A DNA stretch of 46,074 nt from Verrucomicrobiales bacterium (GCA_029213025.1 JARGOZ010000008.1:42635-88708); one strand, 5' to 3'; counted from the first letter of the stretch, positions 1 to 9,334 are shown. Notes: a model not told the origin generated them from the sequence alone. Translations and numbers: made by a program.

Positions 1-714
1 GACTCCCGTCAGGATGGCCAGACTATTGCCTAGCAGATCAAAGCGGTGGCTGTGAAACATTTTGTAGGAATACAGGGAAAAATATGGCTCGTCGGGCGAT
101 GCGAGGCCTTCGTGGACGTGGGGATTTTTTGATTTCCCGCTGACCTCCAGCCGGTTCATGAGCTCCCGCAAAGTCAGGGCGTCTTCTATTTCTCCGAACT
201 CGACGAGATAGGCAAAGACAATCGCATTCACATAAAGACCGTAGCCCATCACATATTGTTCGTCGCGCCAGTCGCTGGTCGGGAGTTGCCCCACCATGAT
301 AAGATCATCAGGGCTCTGGTATTGCATCCAAACGAGGGCTTTCTGTGCGGCTTCGTCCAAAAAGTCCACGTCGCCGGTGGTTCGGCGGTAGTTGCCGAGA
401 CCAAAAAGGAACAGCGGCGTGGTGTCACTGGCACCACGGTCTTCGGAATCGTGCGCCAGTGAAGGGATGTGTCCGCGGGTGGTCTGATTCTTTGCGAGGG
501 CTTCCAGTGTACTGCGCAAAGCATTCAAGAGTTTCGGTTCCCCACTGACACAATAACCCAGCGAGGCAATCATTAGATCGCGCGTGTAAGGTTCCGGGTA
601 GCCCCACCCGGCAGTGCGCGGCAATCCATGGCATGGACCTGTGGCATTGTGTAGTAGTACTTCGAGCGCCGCCTGTTTGGCCTGGTCGATTGTTGGTTTG
701 TTCTGAGCGGACAT
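1..714 (-). CDS. Six-hairpin glycosidase, GH100/debranching-enzyme-like (partial)
   Basis: The minus frame is open from an ATG at 714 to the window edge, giving the N-terminal 238 residues; the C-terminus lies outside. Visible blocks are GYPEPYTRDLM near residue 40, SDTTPLFLFGLGNY near 95 and DWRDEQYVMGYGLYVNA near 150. These fit the (alpha/alpha)6 barrel of neutral-invertase and amylo-1,6-glucosidase-like proteins, where Asp/Glu residues in such blocks bind or cleave sugar. No signal peptide is seen, so it is probably cytoplasmic. It is the last visible gene of a minus-strand run with a GT4 and a PIG-L deacetylase, which points to glycan turnover. The exact substrate cannot be told from this part. 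A C-terminal fragment of the same type of enzyme lies at 14007-14262. Confidence 0.6.
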   Translation of the reverse strand, partial: MSAQNKPTIDQAKQAALEVLLHNATGPCHGLPRTAGWGYPEPYTRDLMIASLGYCVSGEPKLLNALRSTLEALAKNQTTRGHIPSLAHDSEDRGASDTTPLFLFGLGNYRRTTGDVDFLDEAAQKALVWMQYQSPDDLIMVGQLPTSDWRDEQYVMGYGLYVNAIVFAYLVEFGEIEDALTLRELMNRLEVSGKSKNPHVHEGLASPDEPYFSLYSYKMFHSHRFDLLGNSLAILTGV

Positions 715-745
715 GGTTTCGTGATTTCTATAATCTGGATTTGGA

Positions 746-1033
746 TTAGAAATAACCTTTTGCAATATATTTTTGGATCTGCTTTTTCAGCCGACGAATA
801 TTGTTTTTTTCTTCCTCCTTGAATTCCATCCACAGCATTTTGAGTTCCACATCATCAATGGCATTGGCAAAGTACTGATCGTATCTCCAAACGGAATCCA
901 ATCGTTTGCTCAATTCATGAATCATATCATAGGTATCCAATCGCTTACACAACTCTTTGATCATATCATAGCCCTGCCTGGCGTCCCCTTTGCACTCGTT
1001 GATTTGTTTCGTTGTTTCTTCTGTCATATCCAT
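746..1033 (-). CDS. Small charged hypothetical protein
   Basis: This encodes about 95 residues, rich in Lys, Glu, Asp and Met, with an internal near-repeat (YDMIKELCKRLD and YDMIHELSKRLD) and a C-terminal stretch EEEKNNIRRLKKQIQK likely to be helical or coiled coil. I do not recognise a family. The frame can extend to a GTG at 1069, but ATG codons at 1033 or 1027 are more likely starts. It is more AT-rich than the glycosyltransferase genes beside it and ends 31 bp before the glycosidase at 714, so it may be an insertion into that run or a late acquisition. It could still be a chance frame, but the duplicated motif argues for a real protein. Confidence 0.4.
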   Translation of the reverse strand: MDMTEETTKQINECKGDARQGYDMIKELCKRLDTYDMIHELSKRLDSVWRYDQYFANAIDDVELKMLWMEFKEEEKNNIRRLKKQIQKYIAKGYF

Positions 1034-1089
1034 CCGGGTTTTGTCTATGTTTTGTTTGCGATATTCCACGCCTGTCGGGATACATTAGC

Positions 1090-1150
1090 CCTCCCACTAT
1101 ATAACAAATTTTTGATCCCATCGCCATGGGGTCTTGTACCCAATCGGTAG
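1090..1150 (-). repeat. Dispersed palindromic repeat, copy a (partial)
   Basis: The core at 1123-1141 (GCCATGGGGTCTTGTACCC) is the reverse complement of part of the copy at 11666-11778. Similarity appears to continue into the flank through a TTATA-containing stretch. It lies in the gap between the GT4 gene and the small minus-strand ORF. Only one arm of the palindrome is clear here. Confidence 0.55.
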
Positions 1151-1218
1151 TTTCCTAACAGGATTCAGAAAAGTTCACTGCAGCGACGCCTGTGTTATGT
1201 TCCTGATAGATCACGTGC

Positions 1219-2361
1219 TCATTCAATGCCGAGGCGGGTGGACATCAGTTTGACGAAGCGCTTTGCGACCTTCTGGTAGTTGAACAGTTCAACTACGTGC
1301 TCGCGACCTGCCATGCCCATCCGGTCCCGGAGTGCCGGGTCCCGCATCAGGGTGAGCAAGTGTTCCCCGATGTCCGGCACGGAGGCGCGATAATCAAAAG
1401 TGCGTAGATAGGGCAGGATGATGTGGCGGGGCTCTGCAAAACCATGGCCCTCGCCGAGCACCGTCTCACTGATCTTGATTTCCTCAGCGACGCTGGCGAG
1501 CAGAGCGGTTTTGCCGTGAACCATCGTGTCCGAAAAGGCCATCGCGTCGATCGCAATTACCGGTTTGCCGCAAGCATTGGCTTCTACCTGGATCATGCCG
1601 AAACCCTCCAGTCGTGACGGAGCGGCATAAATATCACAGGCGGCCAAAAGATAGGGCATGAAATTCCGCGTCACCACGTTGGCGGTATAGGTTACTTTTT
1701 TATCGATCCCCAATTCCTGAGCGAGTTGGAGGTCGACCTGGTTCTGTAAAGTGGTCCGCGGCTGGGGCCAAACTTTGCATATATACTTCCAGTCCGGCGC
1801 TTCCTGATCGATCATCGCGAGGGCCTGCATGACTTCCCGGGCACCTTTGGAAGCCGCGTCACCACCCACGGTGAGGATCATCAACTGATCATCTGCTACG
1901 CCGAGAGCTTCGCGGATCGATTTCACTTTCGGATCGCTGCGATCGCGGGGGATAAAATTGCCGGTATCACAACCGACGGGAAGCACTTCGATAATGTCAC
2001 CGTTGATACCGTCCCGGATGTAGGTTTCCTTTACCCAGTTCGAGGTCACCAGAATCAAATCCAAAGCATTCAAGGCATCGTTATAGGCGGCGACATAGCC
2101 ATCAGCAACCAGCCAGGGGACCGGCTTCATGCCGCAGCGCAGGGGGTGCATCAGGAGGTGGGGGGCGTGTCCCCAAAATCCCACGCCGACAACGACATCG
2201 GGCTTGAACCAGTTGTAGTACCATTCCTTTTCCTGAGGCGACTCCAGGTTCGCGGAATGGACATCCACTCCCAATTCCTCCAGGCCCCGGCACAGGAGTT
2301 GCCCTTGAGTTGCTAAGCCGCCCGGTGAGGGTGGGTAATCGTAAATGGCAAGAACTTTCAT
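1219..2361 (-). CDS. GT4 family glycosyltransferase
   Basis: This is a 380-residue GT-B glycosyltransferase of family GT4, the usual length for the family. The N-terminal Rossmann half starts MKVLAIYDYPPSPGGLATQG, with a Gly-rich loop for acceptor and donor contact. The C-terminal half has EVLPVGCDT, TVGGDAASKG and, near residue 260, the E-x7-E motif region SRLEGFGMIQVEANACGKPV that binds a nucleotide-sugar. It has no membrane segment, so it is cytoplasmic or peripheral. The start lies 8 bp after the stop of the upstream PIG-L gene, so the two are co-transcribed. GT4 plus PIG-L pairs also occur in mycothiol and bacillithiol synthesis (MshA/MshB, BshA/BshB), but the N-terminus here does not look like BshA. 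Donor and acceptor are unknown. Confidence 0.85.
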   Translation of the reverse strand: MKVLAIYDYPPSPGGLATQGQLLCRGLEELGVDVHSANLESPQEKEWYYNWFKPDVVVGVGFWGHAPHLLMHPLRCGMKPVPWLVADGYVAAYNDALNALDLILVTSNWVKETYIRDGINGDIIEVLPVGCDTGNFIPRDRSDPKVKSIREALGVADDQLMILTVGGDAASKGAREVMQALAMIDQEAPDWKYICKVWPQPRTTLQNQVDLQLAQELGIDKKVTYTANVVTRNFMPYLLAACDIYAAPSRLEGFGMIQVEANACGKPVIAIDAMAFSDTMVHGKTALLASVAEEIKISETVLGEGHGFAEPRHIILPYLRTFDYRASVPDIGEHLLTLMRDPALRDRMGMAGREHVVELFNYQKVAKRFVKLMSTRLGIE

Positions 2362-2369
2362 AATCGTGG

Positions 2370-2996
2370 TTAATTAGTTAAGACAAATTCGATAGCAGAT
2401 TGAGGCGATTGAAAGCACCAGAAACCTTCGTCGCGGGGGGTGGTGCGGGCTTCCCAGCTTTCCGGTGAGAAACCGTAAACTTCGGTGATCATATGGTATT
2501 TTTCCCGCCACTTTTCCCCGGTTAGATGCAGGCGTCGGTGGGCTCCCACACTGACCCGGGGCAAAAACTTCCGGTCCCCGTCCTCGTAGGCGAAAAGCCA
2601 GAGTTGTTCAGCATTAATCCGCCCTGCCTGCCACAACTCGACGACCGCCCGGCAACACTCCTCATGTCGTCGATGGCGGGTGTATTCCCCGCGCGGTCCA
2701 TGAGTCAAAATAATATCGAAGTGCCTTTCCGGTAACAGACTTGCCACGGTATCCCTAACGGATTCGGGATCCAGCGGCAGTTGGTCCGGACCATCGTCCA
2801 GATCAGCCATCCCTCCCTCTGCACCCAGGCGTTTCAGCACCCGGCGGAACTTCGGGGCGCGACCGGGGTCCTCCGCTCGACAAAGCGTCACGATTTGACA
2901 CCGCCACTCCGGGTGTGCCAGAAGCAAACCACCGCACCACAGAACCTCATCGTCCGGGTGGGCGACAACCACGGCGACATGAGAATTGGAGGACAT
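2370..2996 (-). CDS. PIG-L family N-acetylglucosamine deacetylase
   Basis: This is a 208-residue zinc-dependent deacetylase of the PIG-L/LmbE family, which removes acetyl groups from GlcNAc-type conjugates. The metal and base motif AHPDDE sits about 12 residues after the start, and the third-ligand region HRRHEEC lies near residue 115. The frame is open further upstream, but the ATG at 2996 (MSSNSHVAVVVAHPDDE) places the first beta strand correctly at the N-terminus. The added upstream residues are Arg-rich and unrelated. It is followed after 8 bp by the GT4 gene, so the pair probably acts on one glycoconjugate: the GT4 adds the sugar and this enzyme deacetylates it. The acceptor is unknown. 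Confidence 0.85.
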   Translation of the reverse strand: MSSNSHVAVVVAHPDDEVLWCGGLLLAHPEWRCQIVTLCRAEDPGRAPKFRRVLKRLGAEGGMADLDDGPDQLPLDPESVRDTVASLLPERHFDIILTHGPRGEYTRHRRHEECCRAVVELWQAGRINAEQLWLFAYEDGDRKFLPRVSVGAHRRLHLTGEKWREKYHMITEVYGFSPESWEARTTPRDEGFWCFQSPQSAIEFVLTN

Positions 2997-3025
2997 TTGC
3001 TTAATGGTTTTCTGGATGGGCAACG

Positions 3026-3253
3026 TTAAAAAAAAAATTGGTGGCCAAATCTGTCGCAACAGCTTGATTCCCCGGGGTCGTTTTCCAATTCGTAAGAGCG
3101 CTCCTCGATCGCTCCATCGTCCTCCCAAAAGGAAGCCTTATGCGCTTCGGCATCAGATTTATCCTCAGCAACGGATTGAGGGATTGGGTTGCCAGTTTCA
3201 AAATCGGTATTCGAATCGAATTCGGATACAGGGTCGATATCTATGTGTATCAT
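3026..3253 (-). CDS. Doubtful small acidic ORF
   Basis: This would encode 75 residues, strongly acidic (many Asp, Glu and Ser), with no recognised motif. It lies in the 420-bp gap upstream of the PIG-L gene, and its ATG falls inside a dispersed repeat (3251-3344), which suggests a chance frame. The composition is protein-like enough to record. The gap holds no other gene. Confidence 0.2.
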   Translation of the reverse strand: MIHIDIDPVSEFDSNTDFETGNPIPQSVAEDKSDAEAHKASFWEDDGAIEERSYELENDPGESSCCDRFGHQFFF

Positions 3254-3344
3254 GCAACGACTGTCTTCGACGTGGCATTGGTCGGCAATGGGGTGTTACC
3301 CTACTTCACTCTTGTTTACTTTCTATAAAGCAGGAATAGTTCGG
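3251..3344. repeat. Dispersed palindromic repeat, copy b
   Basis: About 90 bp align with copy c at 3892-4024 in direct orientation. They share the order ACTGTCTT, GACGT, GGCAATGGGGTGTTA, CTACTTCACTCTT, TTTACTTT and AATAGTT. The conserved core GCAATGGGGTG is also in copies d and e. Copies b and c flank the hypothetical gene at 3416-3832. Confidence 0.7.
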
Positions 3345-3415
3345 CATTCACATTAGCAGAACCGCTCCGAACGGCAAGACGGCCTGAGTCAGGCGGCGCA
3401 AACGTAGTGGGTTGC

Positions 3416-3832
3416 CTACTCCAACGCTTCTAAAGTGAATTGGTAAATCGCTTCTTTAAGGTTCGCCACCAATCTGGTACCTGTCTCAAACTGTTTTGTT
3501 AAAGCCTCATAGATTTCACCGTCTTGTCTGTTCTCTTTCCAATACTTTAGTTGGACACCAATATCGTCAATATGATCGTCTAACAGAGTGGCAGTTTTCC
3601 GGGATTCCGGTAAATAAATCCTACTGATATCACAGTGAATCTGAGATCTATTTGAAATGTCAGCACCATCAATGGCAATAGTCAATAATCGATCGGGTGT
3701 ACCATTCCACTTCGAAGTTTCGACTTTTTTCAGAAGGGGTAGAATCAAATCGTTGGTTACTTGTTGGCACGACGTGAATTCCGCCGAAAGCTCGACTGTT
3801 TCGTTATCAATTTCGATCAAATTTGTATTCAT
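3416..3832 (-). CDS. Hypothetical protein between two direct repeats
   Basis: This encodes 138 residues and starts MNTNLIEIDNETVELSAEF at an ATG. It is largely polar with mixed helices and has no signal peptide, membrane segment or family motif that I recognise. The second half (LLDDHIDDIGVQLKYWKEN to the end) looks helical. Base composition is more AT-rich than the neighbouring sugar genes. It sits between two direct copies of a roughly 90-bp repeat, which suggests arrival or rearrangement as a small cassette. It is probably a real gene, of unknown role. Confidence 0.5.
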   Translation of the reverse strand: MNTNLIEIDNETVELSAEFTSCQQVTNDLILPLLKKVETSKWNGTPDRLLTIAIDGADISNRSQIHCDISRIYLPESRKTATLLDDHIDDIGVQLKYWKENRQDGEIYEALTKQFETGTRLVANLKEAIYQFTLEALE

Positions 3833-3891
3833 TTTAAAAGGTAGAAATGTGAGTTAAAGTTCTTTGACCTCGCGGGAACACTTATGGAGTT

Positions 3892-4024
3892 CATGGGACA
3901 ACTGTCTTAGACGTAGCGTTGGGTAGCAATGGGGTGTTAACCTACTTCACTCTTCTTTACTTTATTCAGAGCAATAATAGTTTCGGTATTGCCGAAAGGT
4001 AGCACAACACCCCATAGCAATTGC
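3892..4024. repeat. Dispersed palindromic repeat, copy c (two-armed)
   Basis: This is the most complete copy. The left arm TAGCAATGGGGTGTTAACC near 3923-3941 is answered by an inverted right arm near 4000-4023 (ACAACACCCCATAGCAATTGC), giving an imperfect terminal inverted repeat around about 60 bp. The first 85 bp match copy b. The right arm ends about 35 bp before the sufB start, so sufB transcription must begin inside it or read through it. Confidence 0.7.
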
Positions 4025-4056
4025 CCCGGGGATTAGCTAAGTTCTTTCACAAACCC

Positions 4057-5472
4057 ATGACAGAAGACGTATCCATTCAAGCTGCTACTTCGATTGATTC
4101 CGAAGGCGATTTTTCCTATCCTGAGGAATACACTCATAATGCAGGAATCGGTCTGAGCGAAAAAACGATCGATTACATCTCGAATGTGAAAGGCGAGGCT
4201 GACTGGATTCGTGAGTTCAGGAAAAAGGCGCTCAAAACCTTTGAAAGCAAACCAAACCCTACCCACTGGGCGAGTCGGGATTTGGATAATATTAAGTTTG
4301 AGAACCTTCGCTATTACTTAGCGAAAGGGCAACGACCAACGCGCAGTTGGGATGAGGTTCCCGATGATGTAAAACGAACCTTCGAGCGTTTGGGAATACC
4401 GGAAAAAGAGCGGAAATTTCTTTCCGGCGTCGAAGCCCAGTTTGATAGCGAAGCCGCGTATTCAAACATCAAGGAAGAACTGGAGAAAGAGGGCGTAATC
4501 TTCGTTAATTCCACCGAAGGACTTCGGGAGCATCCTGAGATTTTTCGGAAATGGTTCGGAAAGGTCATCCCAACCGGTGATAACAAATATTCAGCCCTTA
4601 ACAGTGCGGTTTTCTCCGGTGGTAGTTTTATCTACGTTCCTCCGGGTGTCAAAGTCACCCACCCTCTACAGGCATACTTCCGTATTAATGCGGAAAATTT
4701 CGGTCAATTCGAGCGAACCCTCATCATCGTGGACGAAGGTGCCGAAGTTACCTATATGGAAGGTTGCACCGCCCCGAAATTTGAGACCACCACTTTGCAT
4801 AGCGCGGTCGTGGAACTGGTCGCCATGGAACACGCCAGGATTCAGTATATCACCGTGCAGAACTGGTCGAACAATGTTTTCAACCTTGTCACAAAACGCG
4901 GTGTTGCCCATGAAAATGCCGAGATCCGCTGGATTGACTGCAATATAGGTTCCCGCCTGACCATGAAGTACCCCAGTGTCATCATGAAAGGTCGCAAAGC
5001 CCGTGGTGAGGTTGTTTCCATCGCTTTGGCTAACGACGGACAACACCAGGATACCGGAGCAAAAATGATTCATGCGGCCGATGAAACCACATCTAACATT
5101 GTGGCAAAATCGATCTCCGTCGGGAAAGGACGTTCCACCTTTCGGGGTCTGGTTTATATACCAAAGCATCTTAAACTTTGTAAGAATAATACAGAATGTG
5201 ATGCGCTCCTGGTAAACTCAGACAGTCAGACCGATACCTATCCAGCAATTTCAGTCCGCGGGAATCAGCATACCACCCAGCATGAGGCAAGCGTCAGTCA
5301 GGTCAGTAAAGATCAGATCTTTTACATGAAACAGCGAGGCTTGTCTGACGGAGCTGCGATGAGCCTGAGTGTGAATGGATTTGTTAATGACCTGGTCCGG
5401 GAATTCCCTATGGAATATAGCGTCGAACTGAAACGCCTCATTGACATGGAGATGGACGACAGCGTCGGATGA
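4057..5472 (+). CDS. sufB: Fe-S cluster assembly scaffold protein SufB
   Basis: This is a 471-residue SufB, full length for the family. SufB forms the SufBC2D scaffold on which Fe-S clusters are built in the cytoplasm. Recognisable blocks are [20 protein letters not shown], the beta-helix core ([21 protein letters not shown]), [12 protein letters not shown] and the C-terminal [20 protein letters not shown]. The last contains the conserved cysteine implicated in cluster transfer, followed by QHEASVSQ. The start is set at the ATG at 4057. An upstream TTG at 4021 would add 12 residues coded by the neighbouring repeat. No sufC, sufD or sufS is adjacent: a repeat lies upstream, and a terminator and a glycosyltransferase lie downstream. 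Such isolation is unusual for sufB. Confidence 0.95.
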   Translation: MTEDVSIQAATSIDSEGDFSYPEEYTHNAGIGLSEKTIDYISNVKGEADWIREFRKKALKTFESKPNPTHWASRDLDNIKFENLRYYLAKGQRPTRSWDEVPDDVKRTFERLGIPEKERKFLSGVEAQFDSEAAYSNIKEELEKEGVIFVNSTEGLREHPEIFRKWFGKVIPTGDNKYSALNSAVFSGGSFIYVPPGVKVTHPLQAYFRINAENFGQFERTLIIVDEGAEVTYMEGCTAPKFETTTLHSAVVELVAMEHARIQYITVQNWSNNVFNLVTKRGVAHENAEIRWIDCNIGSRLTMKYPSVIMKGRKARGEVVSIALANDGQHQDTGAKMIHAADETTSNIVAKSISVGKGRSTFRGLVYIPKHLKLCKNNTECDALLVNSDSQTDTYPAISVRGNQHTTQHEASVSQVSKDQIFYMKQRGLSDGAAMSLSVNGFVNDLVREFPMEYSVELKRLIDMEMDDSVG

Positions 5473-5490
5473 AATTTTCCCAACCTTTTT

Positions 5491-5509
5491 AGAACCTCAC
5501 GGTTTTTTT
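5491..5509 (+). terminator. Rho-independent terminator after sufB
   Basis: A 6-bp stem (AGAACC / GGTTTT, one G-U pair) with loop TCAC runs straight into a run of T, 18 bp after the sufB stop. It separates sufB from the glycosyltransferase operon. Confidence 0.6.
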
Positions 5510-5549
5510 ATAAACAGATAATGAACTATTTAAATAAAGGAAATTCCTG

Positions 5550-7847
5550 ATGGCTTCAAACCGCCCAAATCGCATCGCTTTTCTCGGCGACCATCTACCT
5601 CGATTATGTGGAATTGCGACCTTTACCCACGATATTTGTGAGGCGGTGTCAGCTGTAGAACCGGAGTTAGATTGCTACGTTGGCGCGGTAAACGATCGGG
5701 TAGAGGGATATAATTATCCGCCACGGGTACGGTTTGAACTCCATGAAAAGGAGTTGGATTCCTATCGTCGCGCTGCTGATTTCCTGAATCTGAATAACGC
5801 CGATGTTCTCTGTGTGCAGCACGAGTTCGGTATTTATGGCGGTCCAGCGGGAAGCCATCTTCTGGAGCTGTTGAAAGAGGTTCGAATGCCTGTGGTAACG
5901 ACCTTACACACCGTTTTGCCGGAACCTAACACTGCTCAACGCAGGGTGATGGAGGAGTTAGCAAAACGGAGCGACCGCTTCATTGTGATGGCCCAAAAGG
6001 GAGCGGAAATTCTGCGTGATACCTACGGCATTCCTGGGTCAATGGTCGACATTATTCACCACGGGATTCCCGATGTAGACTTCGTTGACTCGAGCTTTTA
6101 CAAAGAGCAATTTGGCGTCGAAGGGCAACAGGTGATGCTCACCTTCGGGTTGATTGGCCCCGGTAAAGGGATCGAACATGCTATAGAGGCATTGCCGGAG
6201 ATCGTGCGTCGGCATCCGAATGTGGTTTACCTCATCCTTGGCGCGACCCATCCCCAGTTGCTGGCTAATGAAGGCGAACGCTACCGTCTCAGTCTGAAGC
6301 GACTGGCTGATCGTCTCGGGGTAAAAGAACATGTCATCTTTCATGATCGTTTTGTTTCGCTGGATGAATTGAAGGAATTCATTGGGGCGGCTGACATCTA
6401 TGTAACGCCTTATTTAAACGAGGCGCAAGTCACTTCCGGCACGCTTGCCTATGTCTTTGGGGCGGGCAAGGCGGTGGTTTCCACGCCATACTGGCATGCT
6501 GCGGAACTGCTCGCTGACGATCGCGGTGTATTAGTGCCATTTCACGATCCGCAAGCACTCGCGGAGGGCGTCAGTGGCTTGCTCGACGATCCGGCGCGGA
6601 TGGAGAGGATTCGAAAAGAAGCCTACGCCCTCGGACGTGAGATGATTTGGCCGGCAGTGGCGCAGAGGTATCTGGATTCTTTTCGTCTCGCATGTGCCGA
6701 GCACCAGACGCTGCCACGTGCGGCGTTCGCGGATTGGACGCTGAAAAGTCGCCCTCAAGCTTTACCTCCGAGTCGTCTCGATCATGTCGTGCGGATGAGT
6801 GATAGTACGGGTATTTTCCAGCACGCAATTTTCAATGTGCCGAACTTTCACGAAGGTTACTGCACCGATGATAACGCGCGCGCTTTTATTCTTTGCAACA
6901 TGGTTAATGAACTAAGCGATCATCCGACGCCGGGAAGTCTCAATCACTTTGCTACGTCCTATTTGGCATTTCTCGCAGCGGCATTCGACTATGACACCGG
7001 TCGATTTCGCAATTTTATGAGCCACGGGAAACTATGGCTGGAGAATGTCGGCAGCGAGGACAGCCATGGTCGGGCCTTGTGGGCTGCAGGAACCGGAGCC
7101 GGACGATCGCTGGATGAAGGCCACTGTAAACTTTCCGCGCAATTATTCGAACGCGGGCTTGATGTCGTTGAATCATTTACCTCGCCGCGGGCCTGGGCAT
7201 TTACCATCCTCGGTATCCATGAATACCTGAGACACTATCCTGGCGGGGCTAAAACCGATGCGATGCGCACCCTGCTGACAGAGAAACTCGTCAATAACTG
7301 GCACGAATTTTCCTCAGAGGACTGGCCCTGGTTCGAAGCCAGCCTTTCCTACGATAATGCCCGCCTCTGCCAGGCCTTGATTCTAAGTGGTCAGTGGATG
7401 CCGCATCACGAGGCTCTTGAAATTGGTTTAAAATCATTGCGCTGGCTGGCGTCGGTTCAAACAACGCAATCTGGTTGTTTCCGGCCGATAGGTAGTAACG
7501 GTTTTTACCAGCAGGGCGGTATCCGGGCGGATTACGATCAGCAACCGATCGAGGCGCAGGCGATGGTCGCCGCCTCTCACGAAGCATTCCGCGCTACGCA
7601 GGACGAAGACTGGACCGAAGAAGCCAAACGGGCCTTCGAGTGGTTTCTCGGTCGTAACGATCTCGGCGTTGGGCTCTACGAATTCACCACTGGTGGTTGC
7701 AGCGATGGTCTGCACGTCGATCGAGTCAGTGAAAATCAGGGAGCCGAGTCAACCCTGGCCTTTCACCTCGCTCTTACCGAAATGAACGGCGCCCAGCACC
7801 TCATCATTGATCCTTTGCCTACATCTACGAAAACACCGAATACATGA
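5550..7847 (+). CDS. GT4 glycosyltransferase fused to a C-terminal alpha-barrel-like domain
   Basis: This is a 765-residue two-domain protein. Residues 1-375 are a GT4 glycosyltransferase: FLGDHLPRLCGIATFTHDIC at the N-terminus, QHEFGIYGGPAGSH, VTTLHTV, then FGLIGPGKGIEHAIEAL and YLNEAQVTSGTLAYVFGAGK in the donor half. Residues about 385-760 form a second domain with HAIFNVPNFHEGYCTDDNARA, then FRNFMSHG, EDSHGRALWAAG and EDWPWFEASLSYDNARL. These look like an (alpha/alpha)6-type glycan-binding or hydrolase fold. AAAGGAAA lies 8 bp before the ATG as a good ribosome site. Its stop overlaps the GH130 start (ATGA), so the two are translationally coupled. The combination suggests one polypeptide that both makes and trims or senses a glycan; the substrate is unknown. 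Confidence 0.85.
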   Translation: MASNRPNRIAFLGDHLPRLCGIATFTHDICEAVSAVEPELDCYVGAVNDRVEGYNYPPRVRFELHEKELDSYRRAADFLNLNNADVLCVQHEFGIYGGPAGSHLLELLKEVRMPVVTTLHTVLPEPNTAQRRVMEELAKRSDRFIVMAQKGAEILRDTYGIPGSMVDIIHHGIPDVDFVDSSFYKEQFGVEGQQVMLTFGLIGPGKGIEHAIEALPEIVRRHPNVVYLILGATHPQLLANEGERYRLSLKRLADRLGVKEHVIFHDRFVSLDELKEFIGAADIYVTPYLNEAQVTSGTLAYVFGAGKAVVSTPYWHAAELLADDRGVLVPFHDPQALAEGVSGLLDDPARMERIRKEAYALGREMIWPAVAQRYLDSFRLACAEHQTLPRAAFADWTLKSRPQALPPSRLDHVVRMSDSTGIFQHAIFNVPNFHEGYCTDDNARAFILCNMVNELSDHPTPGSLNHFATSYLAFLAAAFDYDTGRFRNFMSHGKLWLENVGSEDSHGRALWAAGTGAGRSLDEGHCKLSAQLFERGLDVVESFTSPRAWAFTILGIHEYLRHYPGGAKTDAMRTLLTEKLVNNWHEFSSEDWPWFEASLSYDNARLCQALILSGQWMPHHEALEIGLKSLRWLASVQTTQSGCFRPIGSNGFYQQGGIRADYDQQPIEAQAMVAASHEAFRATQDEDWTEEAKRAFEWFLGRNDLGVGLYEFTTGGCSDGLHVDRVSENQGAESTLAFHLALTEMNGAQHLIIDPLPTSTKTPNT

Positions 7848-9334
7848 GTCACTCTATCCGCCTTCACCGCCATGAGGTAACATTGCTCCCCGAGAGCGCC
7901 CGCGTCATCATCCGTCCGTTTATTCCTGAGGAAGCACATTATATAGCCGCGATCATCGGACGTACCCTGGCGTTGAACGATAAAGAAGTCGCTTGCGAGC
8001 TGAAAGCAGTGCGCATGGAGTTCGATGATCGACATTACGATATTGAGTCGATCCTAATGAGTCATTTTAAGAAAATTCAACGACTCATCGTCGACCAAAA
8101 TGATCTCTCCCGTGAACGGCAGCTCCTGATCGGTGCCGTGTTTTCGGGCGAGTACGCGCTGGAATCCGCCGCGCTATTCAATCCCTCGATCGTATTGCAT
8201 CCGGATCAGGGCGATGCGCCCGACGGAGGCCTGCGTTTCATCATGAGTCTGCGGGCCACCGGCGAAGGCCACATCTCATCGATCGAGTTTCGCTCCGGAA
8301 CAATCGACAGGAAAGGAAAAATCAAAATTGACCCGGTTTCGCGTTTTGTGACCGAGCCGGAGATCATTCCTGATCCGAGGTATAGAAAGAGTATATTTCA
8401 GCACAAGCTTCACGAAATGGGAGTCGACGACCTCCATCTGGAAGCCGTTATGGCTCCGCTTGGTGATCACTTCAACCGCAGTGATTTAAACAAAAGTGTG
8501 GGCACCGTTCGTCACGAAACGCAGGATGACTCCTACGAACTCAATCACACGCTCGAATGCATCCAGTGGTTAGCTGACTCAAATTACGAGTTACAGTTCC
8601 CGGCGAATCTCGCTATCAGCGAACGAATCATCTTTCCGGTGTCCCCTAACGAAAGTAACGGGATCGAAGACGCCCGCTTCGTGCGCTTTGTCGATGACGA
8701 CGGTTCGATTATCTACTACGCAACCTACACCGCCTATAACGGCCACGACATCCTGCCCCAACTGATCGAGACAGAAGACTTTCTACATTTCCGCATCCTC
8801 ACGCTCAATGGCGATGCGGTGCAAAACAAAGGCATGGCGCTGTTTCCCCGCCGAATCGGAGGCCGCTACGCGATGCTCTCCCGCCAGGACAATGAGAACC
8901 TCTTCATTATGTTCTCGGACAACCCGCATAACTGGAGGAATCCCGAAGTCATTATGCGTCCCGTCGCGATGTGGGAAACTGTGAAAATTGGTAACTGCGG
9001 TTCTCCGATCGAGACCGAAGCCGGGTGGCTGGTCATCACCCACGGGGTTGGTCCGATGCGCAAATATTGCATCGGTGCTGTGCTTCTCGATTTGGAAGAT
9101 CCACGTAAAGTCATCGGTCGACTCCCCGATCCGCTGCTCTGTCCCGAAGGCAACGAACGTGAAGGCTATGTGCCAAATGTCGTCTACAGCTGCGGCTCGA
9201 TGCTGCACGGAAAAGAACTCATCCTGCCCTTCGCTGTGAGCGACCAGGCCTCGGCGATTGCCACCGTGGACCTCGATGATTTGTTGGCGGCATTGCTGGA
9301 AAACAGGCAACCGGTTCCATGCTCAGCAGTATGA
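7844..9334 (+). CDS. GH130 family glycoside phosphorylase/hydrolase
   Basis: This is a 496-residue protein with the five-bladed beta-propeller signatures of family GH130, whose members phosphorolyse or hydrolyse beta-mannosides. Visible family blocks are SNGIEDARFVRF (with the Glu-Asp pair), KGMALFPRRIGGRYAMLSRQD, NLFIMFSDN and NCGSPIETEAGWLVITHGVG. The N-terminal 200 residues are an extra helical region seen in the longer GH130 subgroup. There is no signal peptide, so it acts in the cytoplasm. The start overlaps the preceding GT4 stop by 4 bases, and its stop overlaps the next ATG in the same way. This links a mannoside-processing enzyme to a glycosyltransferase and an Enzyme I-like protein. 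Whether it is a phosphorylase or a hydrolase cannot be decided here. Confidence 0.9.
   Translation: MSHSIRLHRHEVTLLPESARVIIRPFIPEEAHYIAAIIGRTLALNDKEVACELKAVRMEFDDRHYDIESILMSHFKKIQRLIVDQNDLSRERQLLIGAVFSGEYALESAALFNPSIVLHPDQGDAPDGGLRFIMSLRATGEGHISSIEFRSGTIDRKGKIKIDPVSRFVTEPEIIPDPRYRKSIFQHKLHEMGVDDLHLEAVMAPLGDHFNRSDLNKSVGTVRHETQDDSYELNHTLECIQWLADSNYELQFPANLAISERIIFPVSPNESNGIEDARFVRFVDDDGSIIYYATYTAYNGHDILPQLIETEDFLHFRILTLNGDAVQNKGMALFPRRIGGRYAMLSRQDNENLFIMFSDNPHNWRNPEVIMRPVAMWETVKIGNCGSPIETEAGWLVITHGVGPMRKYCIGAVLLDLEDPRKVIGRLPDPLLCPEGNEREGYVPNVVYSCGSMLHGKELILPFAVSDQASAIATVDLDDLLAALLENRQPVPCSAV

Noticed and set aside
1219..2996. Bacillithiol pair BshA/BshB
   Set aside because: Gene order and sizes would fit, but the GT4 N-terminus lacks the look of BshA and no bshC is present.
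3026..3253. Confident small protein upstream of the PIG-L gene
   Set aside because: Its start codon is inside a dispersed repeat and no family signal is visible, so it is listed only as doubtful.
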